In this document: in pieces, positions 36,110-47,744 of the stretch
Numbering within the stretch: the first letter of the stretch is position 1
How the letters are laid out: every line of letters begins with the position of its first letter
Assembly: GCA_012934845.2 (NCBI GenBank)
Contig: WNNJ02002859.1
Span: 1 to 64,000, forward strand
DNA from: Pomphorhynchus laevis
Taxonomy: Eukaryota > Acanthocephala > Palaeacanthocephala > Echinorhynchida > Pomphorhynchidae
Direction of reading: 5' to 3'
Length of the DNA: 64,000 bases
Notes under the pieces: generated by a model
What the model saw: only the letters and a program-made list of their open reading frames with translations
Told to the model about the DNA's origin: nothing
Databases searched by the model: none
Program-made: the position numbers and the translations under genes

Positions 36110-37809
36110 TTGCTCATTATTCTTGTTGAATACCAAATTACTTGAAACGCTTAAAAGCATCAATCCAATGTTAATATTTTCCATTAAGTGCTGAAGCCAA
36201 TAAGACGTTTGACTAAATGCGCGAAGATATGACTGGTGCGGTACTTTCTACTATGGACCCATTGAAGATATTAGCGGGGGAGACAGACGTTTCAACTATG
36301 CTATTGATGCAGTTATTTTACAAGAAGATCGGCAAGTAGGGTTTTTTCGAAACAAGTGTTTTTTCTAAACTTAGAGAAAGAGGTACTAACAATAGTAAAG
36401 GCTTTGAAAAGCTGGCAGCATTATCTTTTGGGTGGATGTTTTCGTTTGGTGACTGTTTAACGCAGTGTGTCATTTATTTTCAACATAACACACCGCAATA
36501 AAATTAATATGAAAAGTTTGTGAGGTGGCGAGTGGAGCTTCCTCCATGTATAAACTCTCATTTTGTCCTGAATTCGAGAATCACACGGCTAATTTGTTCT
36601 CTCGAATAGCGTGATCATCATGTACTTCTGGTGATTTAGTGAAACTGATGGAAATACACCAAACATTATGTCACCCTGGTATGACACAATTGAACCATTA
36701 TGTTAAATCCCGAAACCTACCGTATTCACTTGACAATGTCATGAAATTTATCTATAATTGTCAAGTATGTGTGATTTGGAAATCACGGTTCTACCATATG
36801 AATCGAAGCTCATTAAGATAACTAGTCGATTCGAAAGAATATCCATGGATTTCAAGGGACCGCTCCAATAGAAAGCAAATGCATATATATCCTTATTGAC
36901 CAGTTCTCTCACTTTTGCTTCTCATTTGCTTGTTCGAACATGCCTGCAGCGACAGTTATACAATGTCTAAGAAGCTTATTTTTTCTATTTTAATACTCAC
37001 AAATGTATAATCTGCGATCGAGGTCCTTGTTTTATAATGAATTAATTAAAAAATTATTTGCGTATTCATGGAATATTTGTCAGCCATTCCAGCCCATACA
37101 ATCCTACGATAAATTCGCAAATCTAGCGTGCAAATGAAACGATTCGGCGAGGCATAGATTTAGCCTCGTATCTAGGAAGTTACCGATCACACGCTGGCAA
37201 AAATGCATTTCGATAGCACTGCACTTAATTCATTCACTTCTATGTATGTCAACAAATTGTATTCCTCACGAACTCTTCTTTAAATTTGAACGATGGTCCG
37301 GTTTTAATGTTAGCATTCCTTCGTGGTTGATGGAACCAGGATTAGTGGTAAAAACATTGACTGACTAACTAGTTTTACGAACAGAGATAGTATAGCTACT
37401 TGATAGTACTGTAAAAACAGCCCACATATCACGCCGATTAAAAAAAGTATTGTTTCCGTGAAACATTTAGCGCCTTATCCATAGATCAACCAGCATATAA
37501 TCACAGACAATACCGTTACTGAAAACTTCAACTAAAATATATTGACTGAGGATAATGAAATAGGAGATTTGCAAAGTGCAATGAGCTTATCGACATTTCA
37601 AGCGGGGTCGATCAGTCACAATTCATCAAGTCTTTAGATGATTCAGATTTGAAGAACGACTTGTCTACAAACAGATGTGCCATTCGAGCGACGAAGCACG
37701 CTCAAATGACAAAGAACCCTAACAGAACGTATAACGAACAGAGAATGCGCAACGTAGAAGGATCGAGCACATTATAGTAGCAGAGGCCGACCACTTCAAT
37801 GTAATCAGT

Positions 37810-37920
37810 ATCTGCTTATGGCCAATCACATATTTTGTTCACATATTTATTCCTTTCAAATCGGCCTCATAAGCAGATGCCGACATATTTATGTGAATAA
37901 ATATGTGAACAAAATATGTG
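37810..37920. repeat. Two interleaved perfect inverted repeats
   Basis: ATCTGCTTATG (37,810-37,820) pairs with CATAAGCAGAT (37,868-37,878). A 26-base arm at 37,827-37,852 pairs perfectly with 37,895-37,920. The order is A-B-A'-B'. Lies just right of the Gypsy fossil. Confidence 0.85.
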
Positions 37921-38469
37921 ACTGGACATAATTGTAATAAACTTCGGCCTGACTCGGAACGAAAAAAACTACTAATTCTGATTCCATCAACTACAAAAAA
38001 TCACTTTTATTGATATATTTAACATTATTACGAAATTGAATTATTTATGATCTCATCTATTAACAAGATTTTTGCTCCATTGGTGGTGACATAATAATCA
38101 TAAATCACTGGTCTGAATTGGTGTTTATTGATCCTGTTCCAAAATTTCAAAAAACGCAAAAATGTGTCAAACGTGGGTGCTGTGCTCACCCAATATTTCG
38201 ATCATTAGCATCATTTTCCGTATTATATATCAATTATTTGTTTAAGGGATCTCTTAGATTATCATATTAAATTTTTTAGAAGCACATGTGCTCTGTATAT
38301 CACATAGGACTCATCTTTCTAGATATGTTGAATACTCTAAACATAGTACTTGCTTTGTGTTCTAAACAAAACACTTTCTTATTTTGTAAGCAGTTAAGGA
38401 ATATAAGTGCTTAATATCAGTTATTTCTTAACTGTTACTTTAATTCCTTAACTGTTTAATTCCATTCAG
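37921..38469. other. No gene assigned
   Basis: AT-rich. One frame near 38,090-38,200 has a faint resemblance to a retroelement integrase but too weak to call. Confidence 0.35.
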
Positions 38470-38600
38470 TAAAGGAATATTAGTTAATGATGGTTTTATA
38501 GACATGATATGTCTATAAAACAGTATCCTTTTCAGGCAAATAAAATTTTGCTTAAAAAGGACACTGTGTGTTGAAAGCTTTCAAGAATAAGAAAAGTTTT
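38470..38600. repeat. Repeat R14, rearranged copy with 13-bp hairpin
   Basis: The part that follows in the 14,250 copy is here inverted and placed in front, creating the perfect hairpin GTTTTATAGACAT/ATGTCTATAAAAC (38,491-38,522, loop GATAT-like). Then comes AAAGGACACTGTGTGTTGAA. Confidence 0.65.
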
Positions 38601-38699
38601 TATAATGAATATATTATTCATTGACCGCCAAAAGAGCAAAGCTCAAAACAGGGGAATCACAGTAAAAAAAGAGAGAGAAATTAAAAAAATTGTCCACCA

Positions 38700-39212
38700 A
38701 ATAGCTGAAACAAGTCAGGATTCAGGGCGGAATTCAGCACGAAGATAATTCTTCAATTCTGATACATGTGTGGCCTCAACAACAGTAGATGGTAATTTAT
38801 TCCAATGTTTGACAATTCGATGTCTTATGTCACCTCGGTTCCGCTTCGGTCTCAGTTTGTGTACCAGTTTAAGCTTGTGTCCTCGTAGATTTTCATTAGC
38901 AGAAAGTGTAAATAGAGGGTTTAAAACGTGCTTAGAAGAGTGCAGTGTCCTCCACACCAACATCAAATCTGCTTTAATTAAGGACGTCTCAACATCGCAT
39001 ATGCCTAGAACTTCTAGTCTCTGAGGGTAGGGAATATCTCGAATAGAATAAACCATATGACTAGCTTTACTGAGAATGCCCTCAAGTAAACGCAGATCAC
39101 CCTTAGATTGCGGAAAGACTGCTGATGAAGCATATAGCATATGAGAAAGGACAAACGAGGAGAACAGCACCCTAAATTGAAAAACATCGACGTGAAACAA
39201 ACGGCGAGTCAT
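38700..39212 (-). mobile_element. LINE, RT C-terminal region (165 codons open)
   Basis: Minus strand, open from 39,212 to 38,715. LYASSAVFPQSKGDLRLLEG, then a basic region and IRHRIVKHWNKLPSTVVEAT, the characteristic end of CR1/Jockey-group RT proteins. Different subfamily from the 30,470-31,669 copy. 5'-truncated, abutting LINE family A at 39,213. Confidence 0.85.
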
Positions 39213-40405
39213 CCTTATCTATACGTAAAATCAACGGAAATTTTCACGTTCTTCACACAAGGCCAAAAATTCGATGGCGTCCCATCTCTCCCCCTTGTCT
39301 TCTTCGCTAGTCGATCTCGCTCCTAAGCATACTTTTCGTCTTAGTCTATTCAATACTCGCTCCATTCTTCATAAAGCTGATATGCTTCTCGATATCTTCG
39401 ATCAATTATCTATCGATATTCTCTGCATTACCGAATCCTGGCACTCTGACTCCGACGATCTTGCTATTCGTCGTCTATGTCGCTCTGGTTGTTCTCTAGT
39501 TGAATCAGCTCGTCAAATTACATCTCATACATCTACTGCTTCTAACCATGGCGGTATTGTTGCCATTGCTCGTCACCCAATGTCTTTACGTAAAATCAAC
39601 GTTAACATCCGTTACACTTCGTTCGAATTACTCATATGCAGATTATCAACGCCTTTCCCTCTGGAACTTGTGATTGTATACCGTCCAGGTTCAGTTGCCC
39701 CATCACGTATCTTCTTTAACGACCTTGCAGATCTAATGTCTCACTGTTCATTGTCTTATACTCCTTCTTTTGTTCTCGGTGACTTTAACATTCGTCTTGA
39801 TCGCCCTGCTGACTCTGACTCTATCACTTTAACTAATCTTTTTTCTGATTTTAACTATAAATTACTTTCAACAATCCCAACTCATATTCTCGGCGGTACT
39901 CTCGACATCATTGCTGTTCCTAACTGCTTCAATGACTATACCTCCTTGTCAATTACTGATCCTGGTTTGTCCGATCATTTCCTTGTCACTCTTACTCTTA
40001 CTCGTCCCCATCCTCCTTCTCCGCATTTACCATTATCTACACCAAGTCGACCCTGAAAACCTCTCGATATTCCTATTCTCTGCACATCCTTACTCAACCT
40101 TCCTTTTCTTGATAATTCTCGTCCTGTTTACTGTTCCTTGCGTTCCTGTAATTCCCTTCTTTTACATGTCCCAAACTACTCTACCTCCTTTGGACTCCGC
40201 TCCTTCCTGGTAGCTGCTCCTCTATCGTAGAATCATCTGCCCATTCATATACGCCAATCAACTTCCCTGCAGTGCTTCAAACGACAAATCCGATCCCATT
40301 TAAACAATTTATCTGCTTGACTTTCTCATTTTTGTTTGTGGACTTGTAAGCGTACAGCTTGTACGCATTTGCCACATTAAATAAATTTGTATTATATTTA
40401 TTTAA
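39213..40405 (+). mobile_element. LINE family A, EN-only derivative with intact endonuclease frame
   Basis: Pre-EN segment (VLHTRPKIRWRP-like, another frame), then a 260-codon open frame (39,274-40,056) with the APE endonuclease motifs LSLFNTRSI, CITESWHSD, IVYRPGS, LGDFNIRLDRP and GLSDHFLVTLT: the N, E, D and DH positions expected for catalysis are all present. At about 40,060 the sequence jumps straight to the RT tail (LPFLDNS... then FLVAAPLL), then the 3' end with hairpin GCGTACAGCTTGTACGC at 40,350-40,366. The whole RT is missing. Confidence 0.88.
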
Positions 40406-40439
40406 ATGGTAGCACCGCCTAAAGTGTACGAGCCAGAGC

Positions 40440-41425
40440 ACATCAACTGACCTAAATGCATGGGATAGGGCTTTTATATGTTAATAGTAAAATCATGTGA
40501 GTTGCACTACGAGTGTAGGAAATCTGTCCTTCTGAAGCCGGTTAGGATCTGAAAGAGCCCGATTAATGGACTTACACATGCCAATAATGTAGGTATGACG
40601 TTTACTTCGTTTAATCGAAGTGACTCTATTTCTAATAACCTTGTATGAGGAGAAAGATCTAATACCCCGTTTGAAATCCAGGAAGGCGCGATCTCGTTTT
40701 ACTAGAAGAGATCGTAGGGACGCATCCACCCATACAGGATGCTTCAGTCTTTTTCGAATAGAGCATACAGGTGTATGTGCCAATAATATTGAGAGTAAAG
40801 TATTTCGGAAAAAGTCTCACGCTGGCTGTATTTTTAAAATATAAGGGTTGGGCCATTGAATATTTGAGAGAAGAGTTATAATAGTGGAATAATCGGCTTT
40901 CTTGAAATTCGGAAATTTATTACAATTAGAAGATACCTTGAGATCAAGGTTAATAAGAAAATCGATGGTAGCATGATCACTTGAACCGATTGGATGGACC
41001 GTACTTAATATTCCCAATAGCATTCTCCTTGACAGTGAGACAAATGTCGAGCAAAGAAGACTTATCCTTCCTATATCGCGTATGCTCATGGATATGCTGA
41101 AATAAATTTAAAGTATTAAAAGTATTGAAAACTTCTAAGAGTTCACAAGAACCATGATCACATCCACTAATGGGAACATAATCCTTCCAGTTTACTTTTG
41201 GCATATTAAAGTCTCCTACGATAACCAAATCTCCCTCTTTAGACATTTTTACATGACTAAGCAGAAAAGATTGAACAGAGGCAATTGACGAACACGGAGG
41301 TCGATAAAATATACCAAACGTTAGGTTCCTAATCCCTTGGTTAATAGATACCCACAAATAATCACATTCAGACGAAGAATTACTAGATTCGACTATTTTT
41401 ATAGATAATGAGTCTCCTATATATA
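40440..41425 (-). mobile_element. LINE family B, endonuclease C-terminal half and linker
   Basis: From the right: SIKIVESSNSSSECDYLWVS, FGIFYRPPCSS, DLVIVGDFNMPKVNW (about 41,230-41,190), SSLLDICLT, then GSSDHATIDFLINLDLK and a basic linker (KHPVWVDASLRSLLVKRDR). The N-terminal part of the same endonuclease is at 44,778-44,960, separated by the element at 41,430-44,600. Truncated before the RT. Several stops and shifts. Confidence 0.85.
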
Positions 41426-41429
41426 TATT

Positions 41430-44400
41430 TTAAATTATTATTATATACCCGCAAATGGGCATTAGTTCAACGATACAAATCATTGTCTACAATTTCTTCT
41501 GAGAAAAACTGATTCAAGCTGTTTAATTTAGTTGCGTCTGACTGTATTGCACCGTTCTTGCGTAAACGTGGGGCTCGTAAACATGCTGAGGCGGAGCGGG
41601 CTATTTCAATGGATATTTTCCTTTTGATCCGAGTGAGCGTTTCGGCGTATTCTGCATTCGTTCGGCGAGAGATTGCACCAGAAAGGGTTTTCAGTAATTT
41701 GATTGCCTGATCCCCCAATCCACCAGATGAAGATAAAACGAACGGAATGAATGTCCCTCGTTCCACCTCCATTATTCTTTCATTGTATTTAGACAATTTT
41801 CGTTGTTCATTGTACTGAAAATTTGCTTTGAGAGATAAATTTGCTTTTAGCTACTGGCCTGAGCAAAAACCGAAAAAACCGTAACGCCTAGAAACGTACG
41901 CTCAAACCAATCGTTGCCAAGACCAGAACAAACAATATCAAGCCGGGCACTAATGTCACGTGTAGTTGTGCGTTCCATAAATTTTAGATTTGCAGGTACT
42001 GTGCTCAGGACCGGCTCCGTGTTCACAGAGTTACACACTCGAGAAAGCTCTATGGAAAGTATGTCCCTTATAGCGTTGTGGCGTATAATAGGAAGGCCCC
42101 CGTTTCTACAAGCATGTGCATGACTTATATCCAGCTTCTCACCACAAGGACAAAAACGATTCGTTAGAGCTATGAAGGCACTTGTCCATAACGGCTGGCT
42201 ATGGCATCTTTGAATTGATTGGAAGATAGATTGTGCTTTTCGGTTGATAGAGGCAATGCACTTAACCACGATGATGCACCTGATCGCATCGCATGCGAAA
42301 TCGCGTTATGAACTTAAGAATCGAAATTGTCAGCTACGCTATGTAGTCGCTCTTTCAACCTGCTCATTCGTATGGAAGTAATCTCTAGTAATCTTGATTT
42401 TTGAATATCATAATAAGCTTCTGCTTGGTCACCGATGTCATACGTTGATGCGAGAGATAATGAGCTATCGTACTCTAGACTCAATGTAAAGGTGGGGTCC
42501 ACAATTCCAAGTCCTCCCAGCTTTAAAGGAGATGTGAGTAACACCTTCCAATTCTGGTTTATATTCCAATCTGCGAAAAGGGGAAGAAGAACATCTCTAA
42601 GTGCAGATCCCAAGTCCGTTAACCAGTCTTCATGACACTTGCTTGTTCGTAAAGAAAATATCCATTTCATTTGGACTGAGTTTATCAGGCCGCAGTATGC
42701 AACGTGCGGATCGATGTTGGCAACCACTGCTAGTTTTCGCACAAGTGCGGTATATTTCTATGCTTTCAATTGGATAGTCTCTTCCACAAACTCTGCAGAC
42801 CCTATTGGAGCACCCAAGATCATTGTTCCGTTGATCGAGGTTTTGATGTCTGGTAAGGGAATATTGTGAATAGAGATCGGGAAATGCGACACAAGTACAC
42901 TCTTTTCTGGATTCACATGGTAGCCGAATTTAGGACCCTCGTGAATCGGTAAATCCCATACCGTTTTCAGTTCATCCGACTTTCCAACAAAATTCGCGTC
43001 GTCGGCATACCATTTTTGAAAAACGTTGGGGACCGAACGACTGATAAGTGCTATAAGAGGAAGCGACGAGATTGCGAAACCTGGCATCGCGAAGGGGTCT
43101 CCTTGTGTAAAATTCTCCATTGAGTAGATGCTACTGCCATCTCCAAGAACCAATTGTGCAGGAGTACTATATATATTATTTAGTACACGTGATAACGAGG
43201 GGCATCCGTACTCTATGTTATGCAGTGCTACATTTCGATTTAGAGAGTTGAACGCATTAGAAGCGTCTATGGCTAGCATACACATGTCACGTCCTGATGT
43301 ATATCTTGCACGTTGTAAGTGAACAGCATGATCGATACCTCCTTTCTGTCCCGCAGCTAGCTGGGAAATCCCGACCACCTGTTGAATATCCTTTCTCACG
43401 ATCTCTATTATTGCCTTGCTAACTATTCGTCTTGCGGTGTCCCCGATTCCAATCGGCCGAATGCCACCCGATTTCTCTTGTAGGGCGATTAAGCGACAAG
43501 TTGTAAAAGCTTCTAGTTGAATGGGTTCCACTGACTCAGTCGCTAGCCTTATCGCAAATGAAGCAAGGGACCGTGCTAAATTTATCGAGTCCTGTCCAAA
43601 TTTCGTTAACATGTGCCTCCAGCTGAGTGCGTCTAGGCCAGATGGACCAGCTCCACCTTGAGTTCGCTTGCAAGCACGAATAATACATTGATCGTCCAAC
43701 ACGAAATATCGGCTAGTTTGATGAGTAACTGTTCCAGGTAACTAATCGGAGAGTAATGTACTATGCATCATAGGTGCTGCTTGAGGATGAAGATCAGATA
43801 GTGCTTCCCTAACGGACTTGCCGTTTATGCATTCGTCGGGTGATAGCATTCGGGATAGAGTTTCACCTTCCAAAATGGACGTACTTGCTGCCAACCGTCC
43901 ACGAGTCACTAAATTTCGATAGCGCTTAGTCCAATCCATATCATTCTTGTCATTCCGCAAAGATCTTTCACTCTGCAGATAGTTTGCCTCGCTGTACAGT
44001 TCGCCTATTTTCCCAGATTCCCAAAGTGCTAGTCTGCGCTCTAAGGTTTTTCTTACTATCCCAATTCTCGAAGTTTGTAATCTCTGCAAAATACAATGAG
44101 AAAATACTGTTGCCTTTATCAAGGAAAAATTTGCGTCCATCCCATTGCTTGCAACGCACGATTAGAAAGATGTCAGTATCTTGATGACCATACGACTAGC
44201 ATTACACGCTGGTAACATCAATAAGTTGGGACGCCATTGGATGACATGGTCGTAAACTTGTCTCATAGATAAGACTTCGGTAAGCGGAGATTTAGGTATG
44301 TTCATTACGGATTGAGTAGATGTGAAGTTAATAGAAGGGTTACCTGCAAACTTATTAATTTTAGTTGACTGAGATGCAGAATCTGAACATTCATCGTAAG

Positions 44401-44600
44401 GATTCACATTAAGAGTTTCCATATTAGAAGAATTCAGACAATCAGAAGCTCGACAATTTGTGCATTTTCTATTGTTTTTCGCACATTTGCAACCCTTACA
44501 GCGAGCTGCAGGACCATTACAAGTGCAGCAGAGTTACATTGATGAAGTGTTTCCTCGGACCATTTAGCAAGGACCTTGCTCTTCCGATTGTGTATTAATA
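41430..44600 (-). mobile_element. Cysteine-rich LINE-like RT element, nearly complete
   Basis: From the right: an N-terminal cysteine cluster (CNGPAARCKGCKCAK...CTNC, about 44,520-44,440); a spacer; an RT with TQGGAGPSGLDALSWRHML, GIRPIGIGDTARRI, IDASNAFNSLNRN (motif A), FTQGDPFAMPGFAI (motif B), KWYADDANFVGK (motif C, about 43,020-42,980) and a thumb LGGLGIVDP; then CPCG-HAHACRNGGLPIIRHN (zinc-finger like, about 42,160-42,100), DISARLDIV...ERTFLGVTVF (possible PD-(D/E)xK-type nuclease, 41,960-41,880) and a conserved end (ERGTFIPFVLSSSGGLGDQA). About five breaks, most of them single in-frame stops, so it decayed recently. I recognise the arrangement from invertebrate RT proteins; assignment to a named clade is not certain. 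Confidence 0.8.
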
Positions 44601-44734
44601 TTGTATGTTATTTATCGTAAGTAGTATATTAAGCAGCCAAGAAAGTTCGATGCTCGAGGTATCGTTTCGGGTGGCTAGCTTTTTTGTAATTTGCTAGAAC
44701 ACATAAATTTTCTTATATGAGTCTCTTATATAAT

Positions 44735-44777
44735 AATACAAATTTATTTAATGTGGCAAATGCGTACAAGCTGTACC
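44735..44777 (-). mobile_element. LINE family A 3'-end scrap
   Basis: Minus-strand match to the 40,350-40,400 3' end (TACAGCTTGTACGCATTTGC, then CACATTAAATAAATTTGTAT), cut inside the hairpin's first strand. It abuts the split family B endonuclease. Confidence 0.75.
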
Positions 44778-44960
44778 ACCCCTGCGGCATTGTCTAGCAA
44801 CACAACCACCCCTGCGGCATTGTCTATCCCCACGAATGAGATTATATTCATCGATACTTATTTCAGAATCAAGTATGTCTATACTTAGCCAGGTCTCAGT
44901 GATAGTTATTATATCGTAACTCGTCTTCGTTCACGTATCTATAATGATTTTAAATATTAG
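44778..44960 (-). mobile_element. LINE family B endonuclease, N-terminal part
   Basis: Minus strand reads YDIITITETWLSIDILDSEI, then LIRGDRQCRRGGCVA: the ITETWL and RGGG blocks of APE endonucleases. The segment coding RQCRRGG is duplicated in tandem (31-bp unit, 44,778-44,828). The continuation lies at 41,425 downward, beyond an inserted element. Confidence 0.8.
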
Positions 44961-45426
44961 GACTGTAAAAAATCTACAAGTGATCTCATAATCTAAACAT
45001 GTTAAAAACCAACGGCACCAATATGAAAAATTCTTTTAAACAAATAATGATAAAATTAAAATAACAATAATCCATGATGTTGTCCTTATATAAGTTCTAA
45101 ATAGTGTTTTTTATTAAATCGTGAGTATTTATTAATGTAATGGGATATAATTTTTGAAAGAACTAATGACATTAAATGTTGTATAATCAATTAATAGCTA
45201 TTAGATTATAAATAGTATTCAAGTATTAATCTAATACAAGAGTCATTATCAATTTTTAAAGTGGCATGGCGTCCTGTAGGGAATCCAAGCTACTTGATCA
45301 TTTAAAGTTGGTGATTAATTATTAGAGATTAGTGTAACGAAAAAGATCTTACAATCAGAAAATATAAAATTATAAACTATAAGTTAATTGTTGTTTAAAA
45401 TTGTGCTTTCAAATATGTCTTTTTTG
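44961..45426. other. No gene seen
   Basis: AT-rich, no recognisable element. Confidence 0.35.
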
Positions 45427-45669
45427 TTTGCTTGAAAAATACACGATGTGTTAAAAGCTTGCAATAATAAAGAAAACTTTTTTCATATCATGTCTATAAA
45501 GCCATTATTAACTAATACGAAGAAAGACACAAATTTAAGTGTACAATAAAATTATAAACAAAATAATATTTAATCAATTAAAGTAACATTTATTCAAACT
45601 TATATTTAAGCATTAAAGATAAAGTATTTGCAATAATAAAGAAAACTTTTTTCATATCATGTCTATAAA
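45427..45669 (+). repeat. Repeat R14 copy, with a 41-bp direct repeat
   Basis: 45,427-45,547 matches 14,250-14,372 across both motifs. A 41-base piece (GCAATAATAAAGAAAAC...) occurs at 45,459-45,499 and again at 45,629-45,669. The second copy joins directly to a truncated LINE. Confidence 0.65.
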
Positions 45670-46990
45670 TGCCAAACAAGGCACATATCCATGTACCGAC
45701 GGGTCCATGTAACGGTCTCAAGTCCTAGTGATCTCAGTCAGTCTTCATAAGGCAGCGACGCCAACGTTGGTGCTAGTTTTGTTGCTCTGCGAAGTACCCT
45801 CTCTGATTTCTTATGTTCATGCACAGTACGTGGGTATACAACCGGAGCTGCATATAAAAGTCTACTCAATACATGTGCTAAAATCAGAGGCCGCAGAGCA
45901 GTCGGATCAACGCGAACAAACGCGCGTCAAATCATACCTATCATTTTATTGGAGTTGGCACAAGCTTGCTCAGTGTGCTTTTTGGTTGATAAATTAGAGG
46001 TAACCCATACTCCTAAATCTTTGTAACTATCGACACTCAACAAGGCATCCCTTATATTTGTAACAAACAGATGTTAGTTGCTTGCGAGCATTACTAATAA
46101 TACGCATGTGTTTGCATTTCGAAACATTTATCACAAGCTTGTTAGACGCCGCCCACAACTCCACATTATTTATGTCAGTTTGCAAATTATCAACATCCTC
46201 ACATGAATGTTCCGCCATATTTTTAAGTCATCTGCATACAAACATGATCGAAAGCGAATGCACCCAGGCAAATCTTTAACATAAATGCTGAATAAAAGCG
46301 GACCCAAAACTGAACCTTGAGGTACTCCAAGATGACATTCTCTAGACACAGACAATGACCAATCGACAAGTACTCGAAAGCAACGATCACGAAGAAATTC
46401 TCTAATCCAATCAACTATTATGTTTGGGAGTCCAGTATTGACAAGTTTCTGAAGAAGTAGACCATGATCTACTCTATCAAAAGCTTTAGAAAAGTCGAAG
46501 AATATAATGTCTGTATCGGTATAATGTGTCTTATTCGCTGTCCAATCAAGATGAGCATCAAGCAAATTTGAAACAGTTGAATAACCCTTCCGAAATCCGT
46601 GCTGATTAGGGACTAAAATTTTTCCTACACGAAAAAACTCAACCATGTAGCGATGCACAAACCTCTCCAACACTCTACAGCAAATGCAGGTAATGCTCAC
46701 CGGCCTATAATTCTCGACGGAAGAGCGATCTCCCTTCTTGAAGTAGGCAAGAACAATTGACTGCTTCAACACATTAGGAAGATATCTTTCTAAGATTTAC
46801 TGGCGAAAAATGGCACAGAGAGGAACGCAAATTGAGCCTGCTAATCTGCCCAGATAAACATAAGGTAGTAAGTCACAACCTCTTGAATTATTTGCTTTTA
46901 GACTGTAATTCGGAATAGACTTCAATGAGACTTCAATGAGACAAAGACTACTGTATCTTGATCTCTTGGCAACGTGGGAAGTTGTCAAAT
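45670..46990 (-). mobile_element. LINE family B-group RT, second subfamily
   Basis: From the right: SRGCDLLPYVYLGRLAGSI, FKKGDRSSVENYRPVSITC, NQHGFRKGYSTVSNLLD, FFDFSKAFDRVDHGLLL (motif A), GVPQGSVLGPLLFSIYV (motif B), CLYADDLKIW (motif C) and downstream YKDLGVWVTSNLS to about 45,670 (DMCLVWH), where it is cut. The 46,772-46,170 frame is open for 200 codons. Few breaks. Nothing upstream of the RT fingers. Confidence 0.9.
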
Positions 46991-47019
46991 CTTTTTAAGG
47001 ATATTCCACAAATGTTATA

Positions 47020-47290
47020 AAGTTTAGAACTACTGATACACTCCCATCGTTTAATTAACATTTGGAATGCAGTACCTGATGAAATAGCTTGTGCCTCCAG
47101 TTATTTGCATTTTAAACTTCAAGTGAGGAAGTGGATGCATGACAGCTCGAATCATCAGTGTTGAACTACCCATTCGGCTGATTACATTCTACACTTCATT
47201 TTTTATTTTTATTTTATATCAACAGTGAACAGACTGAACAGCCATTTGCGGCTTTGTCTTGTACTCAATTTTTTATTAATAATTTTTTAT
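47020..47290 (+). mobile_element. LINE C-terminal end and 3' UTR
   Basis: Plus strand INIWNAVPDEIACASSYLHFK then stop: the conserved end of CR1/Jockey-group RT proteins. An AT-rich 3' UTR ends near 47,290. Opposite in orientation to both neighbours. Confidence 0.7.
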
Positions 47291-47744
47291 TGTCGAAATT
47301 TATAACGTCTATGGGTTCCCTCAAATGAGCCCGTTTGAAAAGAAATGTTAATAGTTAAAAGGCACTAATTGATCGATGGTCTGTCTGCTATTGTTTTCGG
47401 CTCCGTTAATGTAGGCGCAAAAATACATCGCTTCGACGTTTTGAAAATTTATACGAAAGAATAGTTTTCATTGAGTCATACTTGTCACAACCACCAACAG
47501 GCTCATACTCAGATAATATTCGGCATTAACTAAAATATTCAATCTTTGAGAATCTGTGATTGAATCCAGCGATTCGAGAAAATTATCAACGCATTTAATC
47601 AAATGACGTCGTTCCTTATTTGCATCATTCCGATAGGGAGATAAGTCTAATACTACCGGCTCGAAAAATTTGTCGATTATAAAACAATGTTGAATAAATT
47701 AAAATATATAGAAGCCTACGAGGTTTTATACTAAAGATTTTTCT
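47291..47744. other. No gene assigned
   Basis: No feature recognised. 47,610-47,670 may hold a retroelement scrap but no motif supports it. Confidence 0.3.

Larger units (their letters stand above)
34913..37775 (+). mobile_element. Gypsy LTR retrotransposon fossil, right part (RT, RNase H, integrase)
   Basis: Plus-strand pol region of the same kind of element. After the second copy of the 87-bp repeat (34,913-34,999) come RT (DTRRLVIDYAA; SRFDLQSPYHQLEL; VDDIL; 35,230-35,600), RNase H-like sequence (36,230-36,480) and the integrase zinc finger (HQTLCHPGMTQLNHY...CQVC, 36,648-36,770), with core remnants beyond. It is interrupted at 35,606-36,109 by a LINE/SINE chimera. Heavily broken, many interruptions. 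Old. Confidence 0.85.

Noticed and set aside
38040-38260. Retroelement integrase-like reading
   Set aside because: Only a loose match in one frame with no catalytic pattern; could be chance.
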